Assembly (NCBI GenBank): GCA_045541975.1 | Contig: JAZQKB010000022.1 | Location: 1-64,000, forward strand | Direction: 5' to 3' | Source: SIG452 sp045541975 | GTDB taxonomy: Bacteria; Bacillota; Clostridia; UMGS1840 | Length of the DNA: 64,000 bases | The notes under the pieces: generated by a model | Database searches by the model: none | What the model was told of the DNA's origin: nothing | The model's input: the letters and a program-made list of their open reading frames with translations, nothing else | Part shown: positions 8,568 through 16,341 of the stretch, piece after piece | Position numbering within the stretch: the first letter of the stretch is position 1 | How the letters are laid out: each line of letters begins with the position of its first letter | Program-made: the position numbers and the translations under genes

Positions 8568-9680
8568 ATGGTAATCGGTACCACAAAAGAAATTAAAAAT
8601 CACGAATATCGTGTGGGTTTAATCCCTGATAACGTGGAAGTATTAGTAAAAGACGGTCATACTGTTTATGTGGAAACAAACGCCGGAGCGGTTGTTGGTT
8701 TCACGGATGAGATATATGAAGCCGCCGGTGCCGTTATCTTAAAAACCCCCGAAGAAGTCTTTGAAAAATCAGATATGATTATCAAAGTAAAAGAACCGGA
8801 AGAATGTGAATACAAATACTTAAGAGAAGGTCAGATTTTATATACCTATCTGCATATTGCTCCCAATCCTGCTTTAGGGGAAGCACTCTTAAAAAGCGGT
8901 GTGAAAGCAGTGGCATATGAAACCATCACCGACAAAGACGGAAATCTTCCCTGTCTTCGTCCCATGAGCCAGATTGCAGGTAGATTAAGCATCCAGGAAG
9001 GTGCAAAATACTTAGAAAAAACCTTTGGTGGACGCGGTATCTTATTGGGCGGCGTTCCCGGTGTGGAACGTGGTAAAATCGCTATTATCGGTGGCGGTAT
9101 CGCAGGAACTTATGCGGCAAAAGCTGCCGTGGGTAGTGACGCTCAGGTAACGCTTTTAGATATTAACTTAAACCGTTTGACTTACTTAGAAGATGTGTTC
9201 GGTGCATCTGTTACTACTTTATACAGCTCCGAAGCAAACATCAGAAAAGTGCTAAAAGAAGCTGATTTGGTAATCGGTTCTGTGCTGATTCCCGGCGGCA
9301 AAACTCCCAAATTGGTTCGTAAAGAACATTTAAAAATTATGAAAAAAGGTGCTGTCATTGTGGATATCGCAATCGACCAGGGCGGTTGTTGTGAAACTTC
9401 CCGCACCACCACCCACGATGACCCCGTATTTATTGAAGACGGAATCGTGCATTACTGCGTAGGCAATATGCCCGGTGCTGTACCCTATACCTCTACCATG
9501 GCACTCTCCAACGCCACCTTCCCCTATGCAAGAATGATTGCAAATATGGGACTGGAAAAGGCAGTAAAAAAAGATCCCGGTCTTTTGAATGGCGTGAATA
9601 TGTATGACCATCAGTGCACCAACAAAAACGTGGCAAAAAGCTTAGGCTACGACTTTGTGGACTTGAAAAAATTAATCTAA
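8568..9680 (+). CDS. ald: alanine dehydrogenase
   Basis: 370-residue NAD-dependent L-alanine dehydrogenase (L-alanine to pyruvate and ammonium). Seen: N-terminal GTTKEIKNHEYRVGL, substrate lysine region KVKEP, catalytic His in YLHIAPN, Rossmann motif GGGIAGTYAAKAA, catalytic Asp region IDQGGCCETSRTTTHDDP. Length equals the family norm. It has its own consensus promoter and terminator, so it is monocistronic. Together with the alanine racemase at 53.8 kb it gives a route between D-alanine, L-alanine and pyruvate, and alanine is a common spore germinant. Confidence 0.96.
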   Translation: MVIGTTKEIKNHEYRVGLIPDNVEVLVKDGHTVYVETNAGAVVGFTDEIYEAAGAVILKTPEEVFEKSDMIIKVKEPEECEYKYLREGQILYTYLHIAPNPALGEALLKSGVKAVAYETITDKDGNLPCLRPMSQIAGRLSIQEGAKYLEKTFGGRGILLGGVPGVERGKIAIIGGGIAGTYAAKAAVGSDAQVTLLDINLNRLTYLEDVFGASVTTLYSSEANIRKVLKEADLVIGSVLIPGGKTPKLVRKEHLKIMKKGAVIVDIAIDQGGCCETSRTTTHDDPVFIEDGIVHYCVGNMPGAVPYTSTMALSNATFPYARMIANMGLEKAVKKDPGLLNGVNMYDHQCTNKNVAKSLGYDFVDLKKLI

Positions 9681-9695
9681 GAAAAAGCCGATTTT

Positions 9696-9735
9696 AAAAT
9701 GACAATACTGTAACAAGTATTGTCATTTTTTTTTG
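9696..9735 (+). terminator. intrinsic terminator of ald
   Basis: Perfect 14-bp stem AAAATGACAATACT / AGTATTGTCATTTT around a 6-nt loop (9710-9715), running into a long T-tract. The 3' arm also contains the -35 box of the next promoter. Confidence 0.93.
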
Positions 9736-9748
9736 TTTATGCTATAAT
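9720..9748 (+). promoter_or_regulatory. promoter for the gtrA-led gene run, embedded in the ald terminator
   Basis: TTGTCA (9720-9725), 17-nt spacer made largely of the terminator T-tract, TATAAT (9743-9748). Only one mismatch to consensus in the -35. The hairpin arm of the upstream terminator supplies the -35. Confidence 0.75.
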
Positions 9749-9831
9749 CAACATATACAACACGAAGTATGCTTTCACACATTATGATGTAGCGACTACC
9801 AACTATTAAAAAAACAAAAAGAGGAAATCAA

Positions 9832-10233
9832 ATGAAAAAAGCATCCGTACTTCAAATGATAAAATTCACCTTGTTTTCCATATCTGCAGGGGTGATACAG
9901 GTTGCCTCCTTTGCGGTGTTTAACGAAGTGTTTGGCTGGATCTATTGGCCGGCATATCTGTTATCGTTGGTGCTGTCTATTGTTTGGAATTTTACCTTAA
10001 ACAGACAGTATACCTTTAAATCTGCGGCAAATGTGCCCATTGCCATGCTGAAGCTCTTTGGGTTTTATGCCGTGTTTACACCCTTGTCTACCTGGTTGGG
10101 GCATCTTGCGGAAACCGCCGGTGTGAATGACTATATCATTCTTGCCGTTACCATGATTTCAAACTTTGTGCTGGAGTTTTTATTTTCCAAGCTTATTATT
10201 TATAAAAATCAAGAAAACACCAGAGTAAAATAG
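9832..10233 (+). CDS. GtrA-like membrane protein
   Basis: 133-residue protein with four predicted transmembrane helices and the GtrA-family segments IQVASFAVFNEVFGWIYWPAYLLS and WNFTLNRQYTFK. Family members are implicated in flipping or anchoring polyprenyl-linked sugars for wall or surface glycosylation. First gene of a closely spaced run (next start 18 nt downstream). No glycosyltransferase accompanies it here, so the precise role is open. Confidence 0.85.
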   Translation: MKKASVLQMIKFTLFSISAGVIQVASFAVFNEVFGWIYWPAYLLSLVLSIVWNFTLNRQYTFKSAANVPIAMLKLFGFYAVFTPLSTWLGHLAETAGVNDYIILAVTMISNFVLEFLFSKLIIYKNQENTRVK

Positions 10234-10251
10234 CAAAAAGGAGAAACAGTT

Positions 10252-11889
10252 ATGGCGTGGTATGACGAAGCCATTTTTTATCATATATACCCTTTGGGAA
10301 TGACGGGTGCTCCCGAGCAAAATTCCTATGAGGCAGGGGAACATCGGTTAAATGCGTTAATTCCTTTTGTGACAAAAATCAAAGAACTTGGCTGTAATGC
10401 CTTATATATTGGGCCGTTATTTGAATCGGTGGGACACGGATACGAAACCACCGACTACAAAAAACTGGACTCCCGCCTTGGCACCAACGAAGATTTAACC
10501 AACTTTGTGGCAGAGTGTCACAAAGAGGGAATCCGAGTGGTGTTAGACGGCGTGTTCAATCACACAGGACGAGACTTTTTTGCATTTCGTGATATCCAAG
10601 CCAATCGGGAAGCATCCCGCTACAAAGATTGGTACTGCAATGTGAATTTTTGTGGCAATAATGAATATAACGATGGCTTTTCATACGATAACTGGGGCGG
10701 CTACAATCTGCTTGCCAAACTAAACCAGCATAATTCCGAAGTTCGCAATTACATCTGCGATGTGATTCGGTTCTGGGTTCGTGAATATGATATTGACGGA
10801 ATCCGTTTGGATGCGGCAGATGTGCTGGACTTTGGATATATGCAGATGTTACGTCAGGTGGCAAGAGAAGTGAAAGAGGATTTTTGGCTGATGGGGGAAG
10901 TCATTCACGGAGATTACATCCGTTGGGTGAATGAGGATACCCTGCACGCAGTAACCAACTATCATTTACATAAAGCACTGTATTCCGGCCATAATGACCA
11001 CAACTACTTTGAAATTGCACACACTGTGAAACGGTTATACGAAATGGGCGGCAACAATCCCAACGGACTAAAGCTCTATAATTTTGTGGATAATCACGAT
11101 GTGGAACGGATTTATACCAAATTGCAAGATAAAAACCATCTGATTCCCGTTCATATCTTGCTCTATACTTTGCCGGGAGTACCGTCACTATATTACGGTT
11201 CGGAATACGGCATCGAAGGTCGTAAGGAGTATGGCTCTGACCGTTCCTTAAGACCGGCTGTCTCTTTGGAGCAGTACGAACATGCCACTAAAGATAACAA
11301 TTTCACCAAACTACTCATGCGACTTTCCAAAATCCGAAAGGAGCATAAAGCTCTCTCCTACGGAGGTTATCGGGAAGTTCTTTTAACCAATCAGCAGTAT
11401 GCTTTTTCCCGAGAATATGCAGATGAATCTGTGTTGGTTTGTGTCAACAACAGTCATGAGGATTCTTTCATAAACTTGCCGGCAGGAAACCGCGGTGCAT
11501 ACATTGGCGGACTCTCCGGCGAAACTGTGACTGCAACAGACGGACGCCTTTTGATAACGGTAAAAGCAAATTCCGGGGAAATCTGGTTGCCGGTATCAGG
11601 CGGTACGAAGCAGGTCGAACCAATTACCTTGCAAGTAGAAGAACCTGCTCCTGCAGTGGTAAAGCAACCTGAAAAAACTGAAAAAATTGCAGAACCGAAA
11701 GAAGAAAAGCAGGAAGAACCTGCAACAAAACAGAATAAATCTTATGAAGAAATGAGTGTTTCACAACTGCAGGAAGCAATTTTAGAAAAAATGGCAAAAA
11801 ACGGTCCTGTCACCGAACAAATGAAAAAAGACGTTATGGAAAATGTGTACCATAATTCACTCATCACCTGGGTTAAAAGTTTTCGGTAA
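10252..11889 (+). CDS. GH13 alpha-amylase-family enzyme with C-terminal tail
   Basis: 545-residue putative cytoplasmic glycoside hydrolase family 13 protein (no signal peptide). Conserved regions: VVLDGVFNHTG (97-106), DGIRLDAAD with nucleophile Asp187 and Arg185, FWLMGEVIHGD with acid/base Glu216, and NFVDNHD with Asp283. A beta-sandwich domain ends near 448, followed by a Pro/Glu/Lys-rich linker (about 453-495) and a 50-residue helical tail beginning SYEEMSVSQLQEAI. Likely an alpha-glucan or maltodextrin hydrolase; exact specificity not determined. AAAAGGAG precedes the start. Confidence 0.9.
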   Translation: MAWYDEAIFYHIYPLGMTGAPEQNSYEAGEHRLNALIPFVTKIKELGCNALYIGPLFESVGHGYETTDYKKLDSRLGTNEDLTNFVAECHKEGIRVVLDGVFNHTGRDFFAFRDIQANREASRYKDWYCNVNFCGNNEYNDGFSYDNWGGYNLLAKLNQHNSEVRNYICDVIRFWVREYDIDGIRLDAADVLDFGYMQMLRQVAREVKEDFWLMGEVIHGDYIRWVNEDTLHAVTNYHLHKALYSGHNDHNYFEIAHTVKRLYEMGGNNPNGLKLYNFVDNHDVERIYTKLQDKNHLIPVHILLYTLPGVPSLYYGSEYGIEGRKEYGSDRSLRPAVSLEQYEHATKDNNFTKLLMRLSKIRKEHKALSYGGYREVLLTNQQYAFSREYADESVLVCVNNSHEDSFINLPAGNRGAYIGGLSGETVTATDGRLLITVKANSGEIWLPVSGGTKQVEPITLQVEEPAPAVVKQPEKTEKIAEPKEEKQEEPATKQNKSYEEMSVSQLQEAILEKMAKNGPVTEQMKKDVMENVYHNSLITWVKSFR

Positions 11890-11905
11890 ATAGGAGGAAT
11901 TATCT

Positions 11906-12193
11906 ATGAAAAAACTGCTTTGTTTAAGATGTAATAGCGAAATGAAATACGGCGGTACCCGAAAACTGCAATTAGGGGAAACCGGTTGGGTGTTGGGCGA
12001 TTTGCCAAACTTACTGGCAGGGGCACTGGAAGTGGATATTTATGCTTGCCCGAATTGCGGAAAGCTGGAATTTTATCACAAACAAGCTGAGTGCGGTGAC
12101 CTTGCCCAGGTGCAATGTCCCACCTGCGGGAAAAAACACGATTTTGACTATCCGAAATGTCCGTTCTGCGGACACCGTTACTACGAAAGATAA
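11906..12193 (+). CDS. small zinc-ribbon protein
   Basis: 95 residues containing four CxxC knuckles: CLRC (6-9), CPNC (48-51), CPTC (about 71-74) and CPFC (about 84-87), enough for two zinc ribbons. The first CxxC and a following GWVLGDLPNLLAG stretch resemble Firmicute proteins annotated as nucleic-acid-binding zinc ribbons. AGGAGG RBS, 16 nt after the GH13 gene. Function unknown. Confidence 0.75.
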   Translation: MKKLLCLRCNSEMKYGGTRKLQLGETGWVLGDLPNLLAGALEVDIYACPNCGKLEFYHKQAECGDLAQVQCPTCGKKHDFDYPKCPFCGHRYYER

Positions 12194-12217
12194 CAAAAAG
12201 ATAAGGAAATTATTTCA

Positions 12218-12733
12218 ATGTCATACCTACTTAGTACACTGGGGTTAGTGGTGCTGATTATTTCATCATTAATCAAAGGCGAAACCATTAAAAAAACACT
12301 ATACTTGGTGCTGGCGGGAAATCTGTTGGTGGCAACCAGCTATTTGTTTACCGATAATGGCGTAAACGGTGCAATTTCAAGCTATATCGGTAGTGCTCAG
12401 GCGTTCATCAACATCTTTTTTGCCAAAAAGAACAAAAAAATTCCGGTATGGTTGTTGGTTGTTTATGCCTTATCCTTTCTTGTGGCAAATGTTGCCGTGC
12501 TATCGGATGCAGTGGGCATTGTTGCATTACTTGCAACCCTTTGCTTTGTGGGATGTGTGTCCTCCAAAACGGGAGCCGGGTATCGCATTTGGCAAACAGC
12601 CAATAATTTGTTATGGATTTTATACGATATTCTGTCGGCATCCTACGGACCGCTTGTGACCCATTGTGTGATGTGTTTGTTTACAGTGGTAGGTATTTTC
12701 TGGAATGACCTTCGGAAAAAGGAGTGTGCGTAA
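12218..12733 (+). CDS. YgjV-like inner-membrane protein
   Basis: 171-residue protein with about five to six hydrophobic helices; length and pattern (NGVNGAISSYIGSAQAFINIFF, NLLWILYDILSASYGPL) fit the YgjV family of uncharacterised bacterial inner-membrane proteins. Starts 24 nt after the zinc-ribbon gene with an AAGGAAA RBS and ends immediately before the next gene, so it belongs to the same run. No substrate or activity known. Confidence 0.75.
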   Translation: MSYLLSTLGLVVLIISSLIKGETIKKTLYLVLAGNLLVATSYLFTDNGVNGAISSYIGSAQAFINIFFAKKNKKIPVWLLVVYALSFLVANVAVLSDAVGIVALLATLCFVGCVSSKTGAGYRIWQTANNLLWILYDILSASYGPLVTHCVMCLFTVVGIFWNDLRKKECA

Positions 12734-12734
12734 T

Positions 12735-13436
12735 ATGAAAATTTATATTGTAAGACATGGGGATCCCGATTATGCCATTGATTCGTTAACCGAAAAAGGC
12801 TGGCGGGAAGCGGAGCTGTTATCCCAGCGGATGAAACAGACTCCCACTGACGATTTTTACTGTTCTCCCTTAGGACGGGCACAGCATACCCTGAAACCCA
12901 CCTTAGAAAAGATTGGAAAAACTGCAGAGACACTTCCTTGGCTTCGCGAATTTGAGGGACGAAAGGAAGGGACTACTCCCGGAAAAACCAGAGTTGCCTG
13001 GGATATTCCGCCCTCTGTTTGGTGCAATGAACCCAAATTCTATACCTTAGACCAATGGCAGAAAACCACCTGGATGGTAGAGAGCACTGCACCCTCAGCG
13101 TATCCTGAAGTCAAAGAGGGGATTGACGAACTGCTTCTGCGTTACGGTTGGAAGCGGGACGGTATGGTGTATCACGGCGGAGAAGATAAAACTATTGCCT
13201 TATTCTGTCATTTCGGACTCGGTAGTTTAGTGATGGGCTATCTTTTGGGAATCCCGCCTGTGGTAGCACAAAACAGCTTCTATCTGGCACCCACTTCGGT
13301 CACAACCTTAGTCACCGAAACCGATTCCACGGGAGCTTCTCACTTCCGTGCTACAGGAGTAGGGGATATTTCCCATCTTTATGCAGGCGGAGAGCCTATG
13401 TCGGAATCGGGGTTATATCCTAATTTCGGAAAATAG
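12735..13436 (+). CDS. histidine phosphatase family protein
   Basis: 233-residue member of the phosphoglycerate-mutase-like superfamily. The catalytic RHG motif is at the N-terminus (IYIVRHGDPDYAID), followed by SPLGRAQHT, Glu in WLREFEGRKEGT and a second His in IALFCHFGLG, so all core residues are present. The ATG one base after the preceding stop has AAAAGGAG about 10 nt upstream; an earlier in-frame start lies inside the YgjV gene. Probably a small-molecule phosphatase; substrate unknown. Confidence 0.85.
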   Translation: MKIYIVRHGDPDYAIDSLTEKGWREAELLSQRMKQTPTDDFYCSPLGRAQHTLKPTLEKIGKTAETLPWLREFEGRKEGTTPGKTRVAWDIPPSVWCNEPKFYTLDQWQKTTWMVESTAPSAYPEVKEGIDELLLRYGWKRDGMVYHGGEDKTIALFCHFGLGSLVMGYLLGIPPVVAQNSFYLAPTSVTTLVTETDSTGASHFRATGVGDISHLYAGGEPMSESGLYPNFGK

Positions 13437-13465
13437 ACAAAAGAAGGAGCAAAGGAGCAAAAAAA

Positions 13466-14413
13466 ATGAAAATATCGGTATTAGATGTAAAAACCTTAGG
13501 TAACGATCTGGATTTTTCCGGGATTCACAAATTAGGAGATATCACCGTTTACGACCTGACTACCCAGGAGCAGGTGGTTGAAAGAATCCGAGATGCCGAA
13601 GTCCTCATTTTAAATAAAGTGAAGTTAAATAAAGACAATTTACCGTATGCCAAAAACTTAAAACTAATTTGCATTACCGCAACCGGCTTTGACAATGTGG
13701 ATATTGACTATTGCAAAGAACACGGCATCGCCGTATGCAATGTGGTGGGATATTCTACCGACAGCGTGGTGCAGTTGACTGTTTCTATGGCGTTTTCTCT
13801 GGCAACGAATCTACTATCCTATGACAAATTTGTGAAATCAGGTGACTACACCAAGAGCGGGATTTTCAATCGTGTAGAACCGGTATTTCGGGAAATTTCT
13901 GCACTCACCTGGGGTGTGGTTGGTCTTGGCAGTATCGGTAGCAAGGTAGCAAGTATTGCAAAAACCATGGGATGCAGAGTCCTTGCCTATAAGAGAACCC
14001 CCGTCACCGATTTTGAATGTGTGGATTTAGATACCTTATGCCGTGAAAGCGACATTATCACCGTGCATACACCTTTAAACGATGGTACCTATCATTTAAT
14101 TAACGAAAAACGGCTGTCTCAGATGAAAGACGGCGTCATTTTGGTGAATGTGGCAAGAGGTGCGGTGTTTGACGAAGAAGCGGTTACTAATGCGGTTCTG
14201 GACGGAAAAATTGGCGGATTGGGTGTGGATGTGTATTCCACCGAACCGATGCAACAAGACAGCCCCTATCAAAAATTATTAGACCGTGATAATGTGATTT
14301 TCACCCCTCATATGGCATGGGGTTCCTACGATGCCCGCCAAAGATGTATTGATGAAATTGAAGCAAATATCAAAAGCTTTTTAGAGGGTGGAACCCGTAG
14401 TAGATTAGTGTAA
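13466..14413 (+). CDS. D-isomer-specific 2-hydroxyacid dehydrogenase
   Basis: 315-residue NAD-dependent dehydrogenase of the glycerate/D-lactate dehydrogenase type. Rossmann motif GVVGLGSIGSKVA (about 152-164), Arg in NVARGAVFDEE, Glu in STEPM and His in FTPHMAWGS form the Arg/Glu/His catalytic set. Substrate-binding lobe begins at residue 1. It probably interconverts a 2-oxo acid and its D-2-hydroxyacid (hydroxypyruvate/glycerate or similar). Preceded by GAAGGAGC and located 29 nt after the phosphatase gene. Confidence 0.9.
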   Translation: MKISVLDVKTLGNDLDFSGIHKLGDITVYDLTTQEQVVERIRDAEVLILNKVKLNKDNLPYAKNLKLICITATGFDNVDIDYCKEHGIAVCNVVGYSTDSVVQLTVSMAFSLATNLLSYDKFVKSGDYTKSGIFNRVEPVFREISALTWGVVGLGSIGSKVASIAKTMGCRVLAYKRTPVTDFECVDLDTLCRESDIITVHTPLNDGTYHLINEKRLSQMKDGVILVNVARGAVFDEEAVTNAVLDGKIGGLGVDVYSTEPMQQDSPYQKLLDRDNVIFTPHMAWGSYDARQRCIDEIEANIKSFLEGGTRSRLV

Positions 14414-14434
14414 TAAAATAAGGAGGAAACGGAA

Positions 14435-16144
14435 ATGAAAAAAATGAAAAAAATCTTGGTTTTGTTAATGGTGTTTTGCATGTTGTTTGGTATGTTTGTA
14501 TTTGCCGAAGATACCCTGTGCGAAGGCTATCCTAAGCCGGAACGGTTTGTCACCTTAAAAATTCCGTTTCCGGAAGAATTAGCGGATAACGATTCCTGGC
14601 GTACCGTGGCAAGATATCAAGACTCCAAACAGGCAATTCCACTTTCGGATTGCTACGGCGGCTATGTGTATGCCATTGTCCCCTATGAACAAAAAGACAG
14701 AGCCATTGAAGCCTTTGTGCCGGACAGTATACCTTTTACGGATAACACCGAAAATGACTACGAGTTTTATGTGATGGACAATCTTTCCCGAGTGGGAATT
14801 ATTTTAGGAAATGAAAAAGGGGAAGCATTACCTTTTGCCAATGTCACCCGTGCGGAAGCTACTGCTATGATTATGAGATTTTTAGGAATTTCTCCTGTGG
14901 TAAATTCTGATATGACGTTTACGGATGTGGCGCAAAGTGACTGGTTTTACGGCAATGTGGCAGCCCTTTATGAATCAGGCATTGTGATGGGGGATTCCGA
15001 CACCACCTTTTCACCCCGGCGAAATGTGACTCGTGAAGAAATCACCGTGATGGTGGTAAGAGCATTGCAGTATGCAGAGTTACGGTGTCCTTTCCGTAAC
15101 GAAGAAAACATTGCCGACAAAGATACCGTGTCCGATTGGGCGAAGGATGCCTACGAATATATCGGCGTGAACTATGTGTCCGACTACGAAGGGGAAGACA
15201 CCGATCGCCCCTACAGAATGCTTTATCCGCAAAAAGCGGCAACCCGTTACGATATTGCCTATATTTTAGATAACACCTTAAAAAACTGTCAGTTGTTTGC
15301 TACCGACTTAGCGGTTGCTTACGGCTTTGACCAACAGATGCCCGTGATTGACGGCTCCACCTCCACCTATCCCTTTACGGAGCAGGTTTACAGAGCTTTG
15401 TTTGTAAACGGCACGACGCATCCTCAGTATCCGAGAAAACATTCCAAGAGCCACGCCTCCTATGAACGCCTGATCAACGGAGAAGTGGATATGCTCTTTG
15501 CCTCCGTGTATCCTGCCAGCGATATTTTAGCTTTGGCAGAAGAAAAGGGGGTAGAACTGGAGCTGATTCCCATTGCCTACGATGCAATGATTTTCTTTAC
15601 CAATCCCGAAAATCCTGTTGACGGACTCACCAAAGCACAAATTTCCGATATCTATGTGAACAATCAATACGAAACCTGGAAAGATTTAGGCGGAACCGAT
15701 GCGAAACTCTATCCCTATTGCCGTAATAACGACTCGGGTAGCCACGCCCAGATGGAAAAACATTTCTTAAACGGTAATCCCATTCATTCCGATATCCAGG
15801 CAGAAACCATTTCAACTACTATGTCTAACATCTTAACTGACGTAATGACTGTTCCCAATCAGGATGCCAACGGCTACGGCTTAGGCTATAGCATTTACTA
15901 TTATTTCAACAATATGGACCTCTTCTACGATACCAAAGCCAATCTGAAGCTTTTAGCCATTGACGGCGTTTCTCCCACAGACGAAACCATTGCAAATGGT
16001 ACGTATCCTTTAGCAAACAATACCTATTTGGTGCTTAAAAAAGACACGCCTAAAGATCATCCGGCAAGAAAAATGGCAGAATTTATGCTAAGTGAAGCAG
16101 GACAGGAATGTGTTAGCCTGGCAGGTTACGGAAGATTGTATTAA
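14435..16144 (+). CDS. secreted SLH-domain protein with C-terminal PstS-like substrate-binding domain
   Basis: 569 residues. A signal peptide (1 to about 24, ending MFVFA) is followed by about 90 residues, then SLH-type repeats: FANVTRAEATAMIMRFLGI, FTDVAQSDWFYGNVAALYESGIV and a weaker third ending near 285. From about 290 the chain resembles a periplasmic phosphate-binding protein (PstS-like): IDGSTSTYPF, a YDAMIFFTNPENPVDGLT hinge stretch and YGLGYSIYYY. SLH domains bind pyruvylated wall polymer, so this would be a wall-anchored binding protein. Residues needed for phosphate specificity were not verified. Confidence 0.8.
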   Translation: MKKMKKILVLLMVFCMLFGMFVFAEDTLCEGYPKPERFVTLKIPFPEELADNDSWRTVARYQDSKQAIPLSDCYGGYVYAIVPYEQKDRAIEAFVPDSIPFTDNTENDYEFYVMDNLSRVGIILGNEKGEALPFANVTRAEATAMIMRFLGISPVVNSDMTFTDVAQSDWFYGNVAALYESGIVMGDSDTTFSPRRNVTREEITVMVVRALQYAELRCPFRNEENIADKDTVSDWAKDAYEYIGVNYVSDYEGEDTDRPYRMLYPQKAATRYDIAYILDNTLKNCQLFATDLAVAYGFDQQMPVIDGSTSTYPFTEQVYRALFVNGTTHPQYPRKHSKSHASYERLINGEVDMLFASVYPASDILALAEEKGVELELIPIAYDAMIFFTNPENPVDGLTKAQISDIYVNNQYETWKDLGGTDAKLYPYCRNNDSGSHAQMEKHFLNGNPIHSDIQAETISTTMSNILTDVMTVPNQDANGYGLGYSIYYYFNNMDLFYDTKANLKLLAIDGVSPTDETIANGTYPLANNTYLVLKKDTPKDHPARKMAEFMLSEAGQECVSLAGYGRLY

Positions 16145-16180
16145 GATTCTCTTTTTTCTAAGGAAAAATCCCGATTTCTA

Positions 16181-16209
16181 TTGACAAATTCGTCGAAAAG
16201 TGGTATCAT
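16181..16209 (+). promoter_or_regulatory. sigma-A promoter for PFOR
   Basis: TTGACA (16181-16186), 17-nt spacer, TATCAT (16204-16209). It leaves a long leader of about 125 nt before the PFOR start. The leader contains a short direct repeat (GGTGCC twice, 16215-16230) and a CTTGC/GCAAG hairpin near 16286-16301. Confidence 0.85.
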
Positions 16210-16341
16210 ATGCGGTGGTGCCAATGGGTGCCTATAAAGAATTGTTAAAAAAATATCAAATAGATTTTTTGCTATTGTATCCCCTTGCTAAACGGCAAGA
16301 GAATCGATTCCAAAAAACGAACAAAGGAGACAAGTTACACT

